DNA from: Heterobilharzia americana
Taxonomy: Eukaryota > Platyhelminthes > Trematoda > Strigeidida > Schistosomatidae
DNA: 64,000 nucleotides
Assembly: GCA_944470555.2 (NCBI GenBank)
Contig: OX104127.1
Coordinates: forward strand, 139,270,786-139,334,785
Reading direction: 5' to 3'
In this document: positions 35,056 through 46,560 of the stretch, one piece after another
Layout: every line of letters begins with the position of its first letter
How positions within the stretch are numbered: the stretch's first letter is position 1
Made by a program: the position numbers and the translations under genes
The notes under the pieces: generated by a model
What the model was told of the DNA's origin: nothing
Seen by the model: the letters and a program-made list of their open reading frames with translations, nothing else
The model's database searches: none

Positions 35056-36375
35056 CTGAAATCAATAAATAAATCCCCACAAATCTCCAAACTGAATCAA
35101 TACTACAACAGAGAAGATCAAAAACTGTGGGAAAGTTCCTGGAAGCATGGTACTGTAATCAAACAACAATCAACACACATACAGACATTGATCCAGTGTG
35201 TAAACTACTGAGAAGGGATCCGACAACTGTTAGTCAGTGAAGCAAATCAATAATCAGACATTAGGTCAATAGCATAGGTCAGACGATAACAACAATTATA
35301 AAGGTCAAACTCTACCTACAAGCCAATAACTCTCAAGCTCGGCAAATATCCTTTATAAATATTCACGCTTCACTTCTAAACGAAGTAAATGGTGATGAAG
35401 TCACCCAACCTGGTGATGAAACATCCAAGACAGACATCAAATGTGTGAGAACACCAAACAAATTATCAGATAAAACTGTGTCAACTGTATTTGTTTCTTG
35501 TTATTCATATGATGATTGTATACTGTTTGGAATCGTGAACATTGGAAGAATAAACCCTATTAGAAGAGTGTATTTCATTGTTCACTTTGGGAAAGACCTA
35601 ACTACCCGTATATTTCGTCAGACAAATACTACCAAAGTTCGTAGAAAGCCATGCGATGAGTAGTAAAAGTGTATAGTATTATGATTTAGCCAAAAATAAG
35701 AAAGACATGAATCTATGTCTTCGTGATAATGTCGAGCATTATGTGGCATAGAGCCTTCAGTCATACATTTGGTTGTCATGCTAACTCTAGCCTAGAAGTT
35801 GAAGTTTGCTCGTGTCTTCATTCGGCAACCCTGACCCACTTTTCAACCTCACGCTTTATCAGATAACCTAGTGCGTTTCAGTAAACTGCAACTAAATAGG
35901 TATCAGATGTTCCGGTTAGTTTCATATATTTATTAACAAATTCATATCCTTTATTTGATATTCTCCACCCAAAATTTGTGTTGGCATCATGAAGAGGGGC
36001 TCACAAATGGACGATAGCTCAAAACCAACGCTGGCACGTTATCCTAACCTTTACAAAATCCTATTCCTTCATGGATCATTTTTCAGGCTATTCAGTTGGA
36101 CAAGACCAGCTGGTGTGCACCACACTGGACTGTCCATAAGAAGTCAGACATCTAGCCAGTAGAACTAGTTGGCTGGAACAATACAACCTTTTTATCCACA
36201 GCAAGATTTTGTTAGCCTCCAGTGGACTGGTACGAATTCTCACATACGTGATGAATTAGCCAGAGCAATCAATCACTCTACCCCCTGTTGTCAGATTTGA
36301 AATAACAGTTGGCGTTAGGATATGAGATTTCCTCCGCAGGTATTTTTAAACCGTCACTTAATATTGGGTGATACC
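35056..36375. other. No recognisable gene
   Basis: A 72-codon open frame (35445-35663) shows no domain I know. No element or repeat was recognised in the rest. Confidence 0.35.
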
Positions 36376-36554
36376 TACAATATCCCGTTGTCATACTGGC
36401 TCAAATTTCTCGACCTCTGTTGGGAGATGGGCTCCTGTATGGACGCCTCAATAATGGCACATAAATACTTATGTTGTAATCTGCTTGGCAGCTAGCAGCG
36501 AAATCCGGGACGCGTGTTTCTTACTATTTTGAACTCATTAGATAGATGTACGTG
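36376..36554 (-). repeat. Family-A SINE, minus copy of a head-to-head pair
   Basis: The tail motif (GGAGATGGGCTCCTGTATGG, GCCTCAATA) is at 36430-36475. The hammerhead tract on the minus strand reads CATCTATCTAATGAGTTC, loop AAAATA, GTAAGAAACACGCGTCCCGG, ATTTCGCTGCTAGC. The CTGANGA equivalent is CTAATGA (G5 to A) and stem II is weak, so it is inactive. Confidence 0.65.
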
Positions 36555-36700
36555 CACCGGGCGTTTAAATCGATGGATACTGAGTTCGAGCCTCAGTGGG
36601 AACACCATCACTCACTGGGGTGCAGATAAATCCAAGTAAGGAGTCCCAAAAAAGACAAAAGGCATATTGTGGATTCCGCCGCATACCACCAAGCAGAATG
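36555..36700 (+). repeat. Family-A SINE, plus copy of a head-to-head pair
   Basis: tRNA-like head with B box GAGTTCGAGCCTC at about 36580, a CACCATCACTCACTGGGG linker, then a decayed hammerhead tract (AGTAAGGAGTCCC, loop AAAAA, AGACAAAAGGC) and GTGGATTCCGCCGCAT. It abuts the minus copy with almost no spacer. Confidence 0.65.
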
Positions 36701-37726
36701 TCACTCACTATGTTTAAAAGACTGAATATTGTCTTCTGTTGCACACACTAAGTAAACTAGGAGATCTCTCACAAAGGCATCAGCCCCTGGAAAGTTATAC
36801 GAGAAGAGAAAGACTTCCGTAAGCACTCTTGCTATGAAAGCAGAACAGACATTCTTGACCGACATTATTCGATGTGTTCAGCTGACCGTACACTCTAACA
36901 TGACCACAGGCGTTCACTCATGTAGCTTTCAATAAGGTGATGTATCAGCCTAACATATCTTTTAGTGACGTGCGCCATTTGTAGAATACCTCTGACGCTA
37001 ACTTGGTAAGATCCACGGTCTATCTTCTCTTCAGGCAACCTACAGTCTCGTCAAACTCATCAGGAGTTTAAGGCTCACTGCTATATTGAGACTGCGGTTA
37101 GGCGTCGGACTGCTGAAGAGTACCTAGAAGCCAGCTGAACTGTGTCTTGCACATATTTACAGCTGATATGAATGTGAATCGATCGACATTCTACTATGTT
37201 AACACATGACTAGCTGTTTATCTACTAAGGATATCATCATTAACTTCTGACGTTCGACGAGAAAACTTATTTCTAAACAATATTAAACCGATGAACTTAC
37301 TTGATCTTTCTATGGATATTTCACATTTGTTTAGATTTATTTTAAGCGTCAGATTTTAAAGTCACAAAAGGATAAAATCAACAGACATTTTAAGATTTCT
37401 CACTGAGCCTGGTTGAAATTTTGAATCATTTTACTGCTTGTATGATATAGCAGGTGATTTAAATTTTATTTTACATACTTTTCTTCCTATACAGCGAATA
37501 TTGTAGTCAATCACACACAAATATAGTCCATTCACAGAATATTAAAATCCTGAGTTTTGCAATAAACAGTTAACTGTTAAATTGGACACATGAATACTGC
37601 AGCAGCCGATGTTTCTTCAAGTCAGCTTTAATCAAACTATGGGGTTACTAAGTAGATCAGAGAAATGGTCTGTGAAACTTTTTTCGATTCAATTTGGGGA
37701 TTTATAGGCATTTAGAGACTTTTCAA
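36701..37726. other. No recognisable gene
   Basis: Only short open frames and AT-rich sequence; no family or repeat identified. Confidence 0.35.
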
Positions 37727-37905
37727 GTTGGTATTCATCGTGGACTGACATCATCTGGAGGGACATTGGAAACCTGAGAGTACTAGACAGCTGCTTCTTC
37801 CTAGTATGGGACTCCTCAGCAGTATGCATCCACTATACCACCAGCGCTCGAACCGCAACCTCTAGGTCCCATGGCCAGCATATTACCAATGAGCCACAAC
37901 GCAGT
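37727..37905 (-). repeat. Family-B hammerhead SINE, single minus copy
   Basis: On the minus strand: tRNA-like GTTGTGGCTCATTGGTAATA and B box GCGGTTCGAGCGC, then CTGAGGAGTCCC, loop ATACT, AGGAAGAAGCAGCTGTC, and the 3' part CAGGTTTCCAATG to GATGAATAC. GGAC-GAAA has become GGAA-GAAG, so it is inactive. This copy best shows that family B is tRNA-headed. Confidence 0.7.
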
Positions 37906-39180
37906 CAAGGAAGCGCAAGAGTTCATGCAATTCATTTTTTATCTATTCTCTTACTCACGACTCTCTTGTTTTGAGAGACAACAAAATCTTCTAGACTAAA
38001 CCATCTAGCTTATAGAATGCAACATGATCAGTGTAGTGCATTCAGTATGAGTATTTCCGCAGCAGGCTTTTCAGTTTACTTATTCTTTTATTGATTGAAT
38101 GTGCTAATTAGTCTATCACCTCCCTTTATATGGGATAAAGATTGCACTTGATTATTTTCAGTTAACCACCTCCTTTTTTCTCAAGATAGGAAAAACATTT
38201 CCGTGAAATGCTCTTGTTATCAGTTTCCAATTGTATGCATTCATTTATGATCAATGCTACTTCTTTGAATTTATTCATTTTCTAGCTTTGATACGATAAT
38301 CAAGGTAAACAGAAGAACTACATAGAACAAACTAGTTCCAACATCTAACATCAATAGTGCGAGTAGAGTAAACTTGTAGTTTTTGAGCTCTCGCTTCTAT
38401 ATCTTGAGGCTCGGTTCAAATTGTTTGGTTGTATTCCCTCCTTCCTGCTTATAGCTTTGGAGGTAGTAATTGTCTAGTTGAAGGTATTTTACTTTCAAAT
38501 TGTAGTTTGGTTTGTTTTGGGGTGGGGGCAACGGAGCTGCTGATAAGATGAATCAACCTTTTGCAATTCCTGTTGTTGTAGGCCCCTGCATATAAGTGTT
38601 AAGCGTTACTTAAAAAGTGATAGAAACAAGGTGAGTGGGGAATGAGAAAAAGAGGAGTGAAAAGTGCTTATGAAAAGATAAATGTAACTGGTAATAATGT
38701 GGAGGAGAGATGTGTCTTATTACATATACTAGGGTTTGGGAATAAAAGGGTGGAAGGGTGTATCATCAGTTGCTACTGACAAATGTTCGTGGTAAGCCAT
38801 TTGGGCTCACATACTCATCCAGTAGTCGTTTGAAGGGACTGACTGGTAAAGCTGTGACCTTATCCTTCGGCAGAGCGTTCCATAAGGCACATACTCCGTG
38901 GGAGAAGAAGTTGGATCTCACTCTCGTCTTTGCCCTGTACTGAGGTGTGCGAATGGGGTTCCCATGGGACTGTCAGTTTTGGACCCATAACGTTGTCCTA
39001 TTTGGGTGTTTCGCTTGGTGAATGATCTTGTAGGCTGTTATCAGGTAACCTCGTCTCCTTCGATAGCTTAGTATGAACGAGTTGAGTTGTCTGAGGCGCT
39101 GTGCATTTGTTTCACCTGTTAGTCCGACAACGACTTTGTCGCACCTCTCTGTACCTTCTCAAGAGTATTTGCGTCTCTCT

Positions 39181-41560
39181 TTAGTACTGGGGGGGGGGGG
39201 CTATCGTTTTGAACACTTCTGGGTGTGGTCTTACATAGGTTTTAAATACAATAAGGAATAAGTCTAAGCTTAACAGTCCAGGCTGCCTTCTAAAAAAGTG
39301 CATAGTGGCGTCCGACTTTGCTGCCATTCCCTTATAAATGCCAGTAGTATCCAGTGTGTCAGAAAAGTTTAGTCCTGGGTCCTTCTCTGTGGATGCTTTG
39401 GTGACTGCATACTTGTTAAGAATGTAGCTGATTTTCATCGTCTCTGATGTGCGAAGATACATCACCTTGCATTTCTCCAGGCTAAAGCTTAAACCGCTTG
39501 CAGCTGACCAGGACTGCAGCTGCAACAGGTCATTTTGAAGTATCCTAGGATCCTCTTCGTCACTTGTCGTTTTCCATGTTTTGATGTCATCGACCAATAG
39601 GAGGATAGATGAGGAGGTTTTCGTGAGAAGGTCACTTGTGAGCATTAAAAAAATAGAAGTAGTTCAAGGATTGCTCCTTGAGGAACTCCTATTCTTGCAT
39701 TCTCCAGGTTGAGCGAATTCTGTGCAGAAATTTCTGTCCTCTAGGTATGCTGTAAACCATGCCAAGAGTGGCTTAGTGATACCCACTTTTGCAAGTTTGG
39801 CTAGCATGGTGCAGTGTGGGGAGCTATTGAAAGCTTTGGTCAAGTCCAAGAAGATAACGTGAACTGGTTGTTTGTTGTCCCACCTAGTGGTCCAGTCATC
39901 CCAAGCAGTCATCAAGTTTGTGGCACATGACTGCTCGGTTCTGAAGCCATGCTGGGTAGGATGAACGATCTTGTTTCTGTTCAGGTGGTCCCAAGCAACA
40001 TCCGCTACCAGGGTTTCTAGTACCTTGGAAAGTATAGGGAGTAATGCTATTGGTCTGTAGTTGCACGGGTTTTTTCGGTCTCCTCCCTTGAAGATTGGTG
40101 AAGGGATGGCGCGTTTCCATTCTTTAGGGAGTTGACTTACTTCCAAAGAGTGCATGAACAGGTCGCATATGGGTATGCTTAGCACTTCAGCACAGTTGTG
40201 TAGGAATACCGGTCTTATGTCATCACAGCCCGGTGATTTTCGCATTCTCAGTGTTGGGAGTTCCGTAAACACTTAGTTTTACGAAATCTTCACATTCGTC
40301 AGCTTTGTATCGCAGTCCTGGGACTTCGTTACATTACTAGATGTTGATAGTGGATGTATTACTGGGTTGAGTTGTTCGTCAAATTGACTGCTCAACAGTT
40401 CTGCTCCCTCATTGCTGTTCAGAGGTTCTCCGGCCAGCCCTGTGATCAGGTTTAAACCCTTATTCGTCGGTTTGCGTTGTGATCTAAACCAATACAGACT
40501 TTTCGGACTGTAACTTAACTGTTTAACCAGGTTGCTCTGGTATGTATATCTGTAATTACGAATTCTTATATTGCATAAGTTGCGCAGCCTCATGTAGCTA
40601 TGGAAGTCGGATTCTTTGTGTGATGTACGCCACCGACACCATGCCTTCTTTTTCCTCTGTATTTGCCTTTGAGTTGCGCTAGTTACCCGAGACCGTTTGA
40701 GAGATGGACGTCCGGTTAGTTTTGGAACACTTTTATCGATAGCGCTCCAGATAATATCTTTAATGTGTATCCACTGTTCATCACTCGATAGTGTCATTCT
40801 TGTGACCGTGCAGCCTCCAGGAATTCGTTGTTAGTGAGATGGCAGTCTGCTTTTTGGTAACAGTGGAAGCTTCTGGCCCAACTACCGGTAGTGTCTCCTT
40901 GGTCGTCAGAGAGAATCTCACCAATGCGTGGTCGCTTTCACCTAGGGGGAGTGTTGAACTCAGATATCGTCCACCAAAAGATCATCATCTGTTAGAACGT
41001 AGTCGAGTAGTGATCCTTTTCCAGCTGGTCCCCATCTGGGGTTTTCCCCAACCTTCTCTATCAGTCCTGCTGCCATAAACGTATTTCGAAGTTTTTGTTC
41101 AAAAGATTTATGCCCATATCTTACTTCATATCCGGGTTGAGTGTTGGTGTGTTGAAGTCTCCAGTTAAGTCTATGCAGTCATAGCTGCGAAGGTTGCTTG
41201 TTGAAATGGCACTGAACCATTGTGCCTTATGCTTTGTCATGCAAAGGGGAGGCCTATATGCCACTCTTCATAGGTACTTGGTTTGGCTAATGGTGAGATA
41301 GCACCATAAGGAGTCTGGTAGTAGCTGAACACACCATCAGTCGCTTCCTTGACTTTTAGATGAATGCTAATACACATGATAACTCCCTCGCCTTCTTTGA
41401 ACTGCCTGTCCTTTTGGAACAAGGTCATGTTCGGCAAAGATATCTCCTCATCTACAATGTCTCCTGACAGCCATGTCTCTGTCATGAGAATTATATCTGC
41501 TTGCAGATTATGACACATTGTTTTTAGCTCTAGTAGTTTACTCCTAAAACCTCTTACACA
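39181..41560 (-). pseudogene. CR1 ORF2 remnant, copy 3
   Basis: From 41518 downward: TETWLSGDI (endonuclease Glu kept), a damaged nuclease middle (40800-41240), the linker with WRTSHKESDF and IRNLCNIRIRNYRY-type text, then RT: MRKSPGCDDIRP, SPIFKGGDRKNPCNYRPIALLP, motif A VIFLDLTKAFNS (Asp kept), a frameshift that destroys motif B (near 39670), motif C LLVDDIKTW (both Asp kept, Ala to Val), and YVRPHPEVFKTIAP at the end. Separate open blocks lie at 40279-40797, 39664-40272 and 39181-39645. It is non-functional. Confidence 0.8.
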
Positions 41561-41789
41561 GCTGTAGAAGCATGTCTAGGAGCTACGTCTGGGCTTAGTG
41601 CGATATGAGGACTTGTTTGGAGGTTGGTGTGCCGTTGCATCGGATTCTGGCTGCCAACCCCTACTGGACTGGTAGGCCTCCGTTTTTGGCCCCTCTTGGC
41701 ATCCCGCTGCTGGTGAGGCGGTATTGTTTATTGTGCCTACAGGTAGTTCACTAGCTAATTCTTTTCTGATTGGTACTGCTTGTAGTGTT

Positions 41790-43245
41790 CTTGGCGGTTA
41801 CCTCCTATCATCTAGTCTGGCAGCTCGTGGTTTACTCTCACAACATCGTATAGCACCTCCTATACGGTCTTTTACACGTAACCACGGTGTGAGAGCTTCT
41901 GTTAGTGGTGCTTTGCAGTCAAAGCGTACAGCTAGCAATCTTGGTGAGGAAATGCTGTGCAGGTGCGTAGGTCTTAAAAACCTACTTACGCTGCTGGCAG
42001 GCAAATTTACAAGTCCCGTTTTGCCGCTAACCACCTCAACTGCTCGACATCATAGAGGTAGTTATTACAATTTGTGGATCCATCCGCCAGTTCGGGTATT
42101 CCATGCACCACAATGGCTGCGACTTTGTGCAGATCACTAAGTGAGGACTTTCTCTCAGCCTCTCTGGTGACCCAAGGTTTGTCTAGTTTTACCCTTGTGG
42201 GACAGGAGCCTGCAATGTCTGGTCAGCACGACAGCAACAGTATGTTCTCCGACTGTTTCGCTGTCATTGCTGATACCCTGAGAGGTGGTGGCTTGTCTCT
42301 AGGTGCTTTACTTCCTCGGGAAAGCGGCATAGGTTGACTTAAATGGCTTCTATTACCAACTTTCTGCAGTAGTTGTCCCACTTCTGCTTGTCAGAGTGTT
42401 CTCTTTTTTCTAAGAGTGAGTCTGTTGATATAGGGATGTTGATCATAATGATGGAATCCGTTCTCTTGTCCTGTGAGTTCAGAATATTGGGCTTGGTAGC
42501 CAGTGCTTTCGGTCTACCCTTTACCTTATTCACTTCCGCCCATTCGTTCTCAGCGCAACCTACTTCCTCAGGTTGTGCAGTTCCGTTGGATCGTCTGGGT
42601 TGCAGCGATACTAGTGAGGACTTTTGGTGCCTCACTTGGAGTGGGAGCCAGTTTCTTCCTCTCTAGGGATTGCAAGTTTGCACACTTGTGGAGCTTGATC
42701 AGTTTCTGAGGGAAGATTATTGGAGCTCGTACTATGTAACATGTTTGACTGTATCAGGTTTTCCAGTTTGCTGGTGGTGATAGCAGGTGATTTCTGACAC
42801 TCTGGGACATATACCACATCGTTTACTTCCTCATAAAGCTGCAGTACTGCCCTGGTAAACCATTATCACGGTTACAGCGTACCTATCTAAGACACATATT
42901 GCACGTAAAGGCTTTTTGAGCCTCTGACACCGATTCTTTGCAAAAGCCAGAAGTTTTCTCTTTGTTGACGATTGAGTGCTTTGCTTTCTGTAAGGTGATG
43001 TCAAACGTAGCGCGTTTCCCCCATGCTTTATTTTTCACCAACGGTATGACTGAAGACGTGCTATTGTCATCCCGACTACAGGGGTTTACCGGTTTTGACA
43101 AATGCTATGACAGTTCTATGGGGGTCTTAGACGGTGGGGGTGTTACTGTGCCCATTTTTTCTGCACAGACGAGATTCTGTCCGTCTGCAAACCTCGTTAT
43201 ACGATTGACGGCCTGCGATCTGGTTTTTGGTATCATCATAGTTAG
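41790..43245 (-). pseudogene. CR1 ORF1 remnant, copy 3
   Basis: Blocks parallel to copy 2 ORF1: the start region with AVNRITRFADGQNLVCAEK (about 43190), a Cys-rich finger remnant (KTSGFCKESVSEAQKAFTCNMCLR, 42883-42980), a middle with RTDSIIMINIPISTDSLLEKREHSDKQKWDNYCR (42339-42500), and an end with LPASSVSRFLRPTHL and LLAVRFDCKAPLTEAL (41798-42034). They are separated by frameshifts and stops. Confidence 0.7.
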
Positions 43246-43370
43246 TGATTTAATGCACAAATAAAGTAAATAAAGAGGAGAATAAGCGTAGAGTAGGTAG
43301 CTTACCAAAAGGAACTTGGTCCCCATTTTTTTCACTTTATCAGCAACTCTGACCGAATACTCCAAGTCCG

Positions 43371-43829
43371 TATGTACAGACTAAGAAAGATACTTCTTGA
43401 TGAATAGTCCCCGAAGAGAGCCAAAAACTATAGCAACTGAATGGTTCAGACGACTACGAGAGATAACTGCGTCGTTGTAGGTAGCAACTCTTGCATCCAG
43501 TTGACTAACTGAATTGCGTTCGCTGTTACGATATAGTTGAGGGCTGTGTTTCGGTGATAAACACCTTATCGTCTCTAGGTTGGAGATGAACATAGCACGA
43601 CGCTATTCAAAAAGCTGACTTCTAACCACGTTTTCCTTTTAACGAAATTCCGTCGGTTTTCTAAAGTCACTGGAGAGAAGTCCAAGATAAAATTGATAAT
43701 TGCCATCATTGTTGTTTTTCAGTGTGAATATGCTTGACGGGTATAAAATTTTGTTATTTTTCGACGTGAATAAGAACTTAGTTTCGGTGGAGTAAGTTCG
43801 AAATATCCTTCGGAAATCCTTAAGACTTA
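43371..43829. other. No recognisable gene
   Basis: Sequence between the 5' edge of CR1 copy 3 and the 3' end of an RTE fragment. Some of it may be CR1 5' UTR. Confidence 0.35.
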
Positions 43830-44890
43830 AAAACTGGTTAATAAAATCAACGTAGAACCTCGCACACGGGTGCATCGGTTCAACTTCTTTCATTTGACAG
43901 CAGAGCATAAACAAAAGGTGGATAGAAAAAGCGACAACAGAGTAGAGAAAGCTGTGTAAGAGAATAAAAATCTGAAGAAGAAGGTGTTGCTGCAAATATT
44001 CAGGCTTTAGAAGATGTCAAGTAATGAATGCATCTGCTTCTTTGTGACCGATTTTCAGCCATGTCACCAAGAGTCCTCAACTACTTACTGTTTCCTTCTG
44101 TCTTGAAGACCCTAGGCAGATAGTCTGCATCTTTCACCACGAATCATACCAATAGAAACAGACTTCATGGACTGATGCCGCGTTTAGATCTGGTCACCCT
44201 GAACCCTCTTCTTACCCGATACAACTTTCTGCAGCATGGCACATCGAGGGAGCGGTGGCTTGGCATGCTCAATATACGTCTAAGCCGTCTCAGTCTACTG
44301 AGGTTTACAGCCTCATTAATCGGCTCGCCTGTCTTTTCTCGTACCCTTCGCCTGACCTCAACATTGCTCACGTGGTGATTCTGCTAAATATGACCAATGC
44401 TATGAAGACACCTGTGATCAAACACCTGTAACCTCTTCATGTCTTCTACTTTTAATGGCCATGTCTCACAGCCACACAATAGGGTAGAACGGATTGCAGT
44501 GCAAAATGCTCGTCCTTTGATAGATAGTCGGATATAAAGCCAATCAGTGCCTTAGATGACGCAAGTTGTCAAATGCCAAACCGGCCTTCTGTTTTCGAGC
44601 TGAGATTTCATCGGCAATCAGGTTGTTCGATCTGATGCAACTCCTTAGGTAAGTAAAGTGGTCAACACATTCCACGTTTTCACCCCTGTTATCAGACTAA
44701 GGGTAGCTGCAGACAAGCCGTGGAGCATCATCTTACATTTGACAGGTGGGTTACGCATGCCAAACGTACTCAAATTTCTGCTCAATGCGTTCAGAAGATG
44801 CTACGCTGTGGTTGTCCTAACCCATCAGACCAAAAGTATACATATCTATCTTAAAATTGTCAGATGTTGGAGGTCAGTTGGTAACTTACC
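43830..44890 (-). mobile_element. RTE/SR2-like non-LTR retrotransposon, 3' fragment, copy c
   Basis: On the minus strand: the C-terminal reading MSNVEVRRRVREKTGEPINEAVN, then LSMPSHRSLDVPCCRK (44371-44230), matching the RTE text VSNxEVRRRVxGxxxxSxxEVVxLHRLRWLGHVLRMPxHRL with frame damage, plus a decayed CETWP-like region near 44460 and 3' sequence (43850-43990) shared with copy a at about 15640-15760. There are many stops. Confidence 0.7.
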
Positions 44891-45115
44891 CTTGTTGAGA
44901 CTCATCACCAAGGCATATCTACAGCTGTGACGAAACTGATGTTCATTTGGTGAGTCGAACTCTCATCATTCACTATTGAAGTCGATGACTTTAACACTAG
45001 TTTAGTAAGACCACGAATGACCTCTTGTAGGACTGGATCAAGCATACGAATTTGTAGCCAGAGGGTAACCGATTTAGTTGTCTAGTCAGCGCTGAGCACT
45101 GAGGATTAGACAACT
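44880..45115 (-). repeat. Family-C SINE, minus copy
   Basis: On the minus strand: a 5' part from 45115 (CAGTGCTCAGCGCTGACTAG, ATTCGTATGCTTGATCCAGTC), a B-box-like GAGTTCGACTC near 44957, then AGATATGCCTTGGTGATGAG, TCTCAACAAGGGTAAG. The hammerhead-like part (GTGATGAG...GTAA) is decayed. Its 5' part is shared with the copy at 51830-52110. Confidence 0.5.
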
Positions 45116-46324
45116 TCATCGACCATCTACTTGTGACTAATTCGCATTTTTAGTGACAGAAAAGGACGAAGTTTGCTAATGTGCATTTACTCCTGAAATC
45201 GTTTACATCTTTTCTGGGGAAAAACTATTTGGGAAGAAGACCAGTGAAATAGAAATGGGGTTATGTCAAAACGCAAAAATAAGCGTGAATTATTTACCCC
45301 CACATAAACATTACTTTTGGTTTTATTCAGCTCCCTGTAAAAATCACTTAAGTGTAATGTTGTATTCCTGGACTGTTTGATGTGAAGTATTGGAACACTA
45401 AAATGAGAATAGGAAATAAGTATGAGCAGCATAAAAAATCTAAAACCAGTCTTCGGATTATCAGTCAAAAGCCTCGGAGTAACAAGTAAACCAATTTTAA
45501 AGGAAGTAATTCAACTAGACTAACAGGATCTCCCATATGTACTCGTTTCTGATGCCAAACCACTGAAAACAATGGAAATATTTGTCAGTTTCGGCTGTTG
45601 AATGCAGGCTGACGCAGATAGGACAGCTAAGATTTCTTACTTTATGAAAACATTAACTTCTCAGGTAACAACTGGAGAAATATCAGGTCCTCCAGCAAAG
45701 TTGTCCTGGCTGAAGAACTTTAGATTTATAGCGCTCCACTTCTTATTAACCTTTATGAAGTGTTGTCTCTGCTAGCTGACAATGTTTCACTATTCTGTTT
45801 GTTCAGTTATTACAATGTCTGTAGGTTTACACGCAGCCGGTGACTATCTTACGGGATTAAATCTAACGTTTTCTGGTATGTAATATGTTATGAATATTGT
45901 TTATAAAAGTAGTAGAGTCGTGTTACAGACTCACTTTTAATTGTTAGTTACGTTTTGTACCAACCATTCTAATCATTTCATAATTATTTGCTGTCAGTTA
46001 AACTAGTTGGAAAGAGGCATAGTTGTATTTAGTTTATAAAGTAGTAATAACAGTAAACAGTTTGTTTGTGCTTATTGATTGTCTGTTTAAAACGTCGGTG
46101 ATGGCGTGACTATTGTATGGGTGGGAGCTAAACACAGTAACAGCGTGTTATTCCACTACCAATTTGTTTATTTACTACAGCCTACATTCATATAGTTTTT
46201 TTCTAACGTATGACTTTTCGAGGGCTGTTCAGTAACGTTCGAGGTAAAGCACAAAGGTCAATGAAAATCCTCATCACATCGTCACACAAAAGGAAACTGA
46301 CTACATTTAGGTGGTTTGAGGCAA
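45116..46324. other. No recognisable gene
   Basis: AT-rich sequence with one 93-codon minus-strand frame (45187-45468) that has no known domain. Confidence 0.35.
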
Positions 46325-46395
46325 CTGACAGGAGGTCCAGGACCAGGATTTCATGCTTTTTGGCACTCTTCAGCGTATATAATCCAGTCCTACAG
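46325..46395 (-). repeat. Family-C hammerhead-like tract, minus
   Basis: Minus strand: CTGGATTATATACGCTGAAGAGTGCC, A-rich loop, GCATGAAATCCTGGTCCTGG. CTGAAGA and GAAA are present and GTGCC partly pairs with GCAT. A convincing stem I is not evident, so activity is doubtful. It faces a plus copy that starts about 50 bp away. Confidence 0.45.
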
Positions 46396-46429
46396 AAGGT
46401 CAGTCACGGCCTGAAGAGCTCAGTGATGA

Positions 46430-46560
46430 TGTTGATGAATGCAATACTGCGTAAAGCGGGTTCGAGTCTCTCAGAGGAAATCACTCCCTTGAGGTTGCAG
46501 ATACGCCTTGCTGACGAGTGCCAACAAGCAGAAAATTCATATTAAGCAGGGCTTCCCGAA
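46430..46560 (+). repeat. Family-C SINE, plus copy spanning the inner end of the right arm
   Basis: tRNA-like B box GGGTTCGAGTCTC at 46459, a CAGATACGCCTTG linker, then CTGACGA at 46511-46517, a short TGC/GCA stem around CAACAA, and GAAA at 46531. The inverted duplication ends within this SINE (about 46493): its head is outside the shared sequence. Confidence 0.5.

Larger units (their letters stand above)
38345..43370 (-). mobile_element. CR1-clade non-LTR retrotransposon, copy 3 (long, decayed)
   Basis: Minus-strand element with ORF1 remnant, ORF2 remnant and a 3' terminus at 38345-38440 carrying the same block as copy 2 (AGAAGCGAGAGCTCAAAAAC, then a TGTTAGATGTTGG tail). It belongs to the same broad family as copies 1 and 2 but to a different subfamily, judging by the protein differences. 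The 5' edge is uncertain; an ORF1-like start (MIPKTRSQAVNRI) lies near 43240 and open sequence continues to about 43365. Confidence 0.8.
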
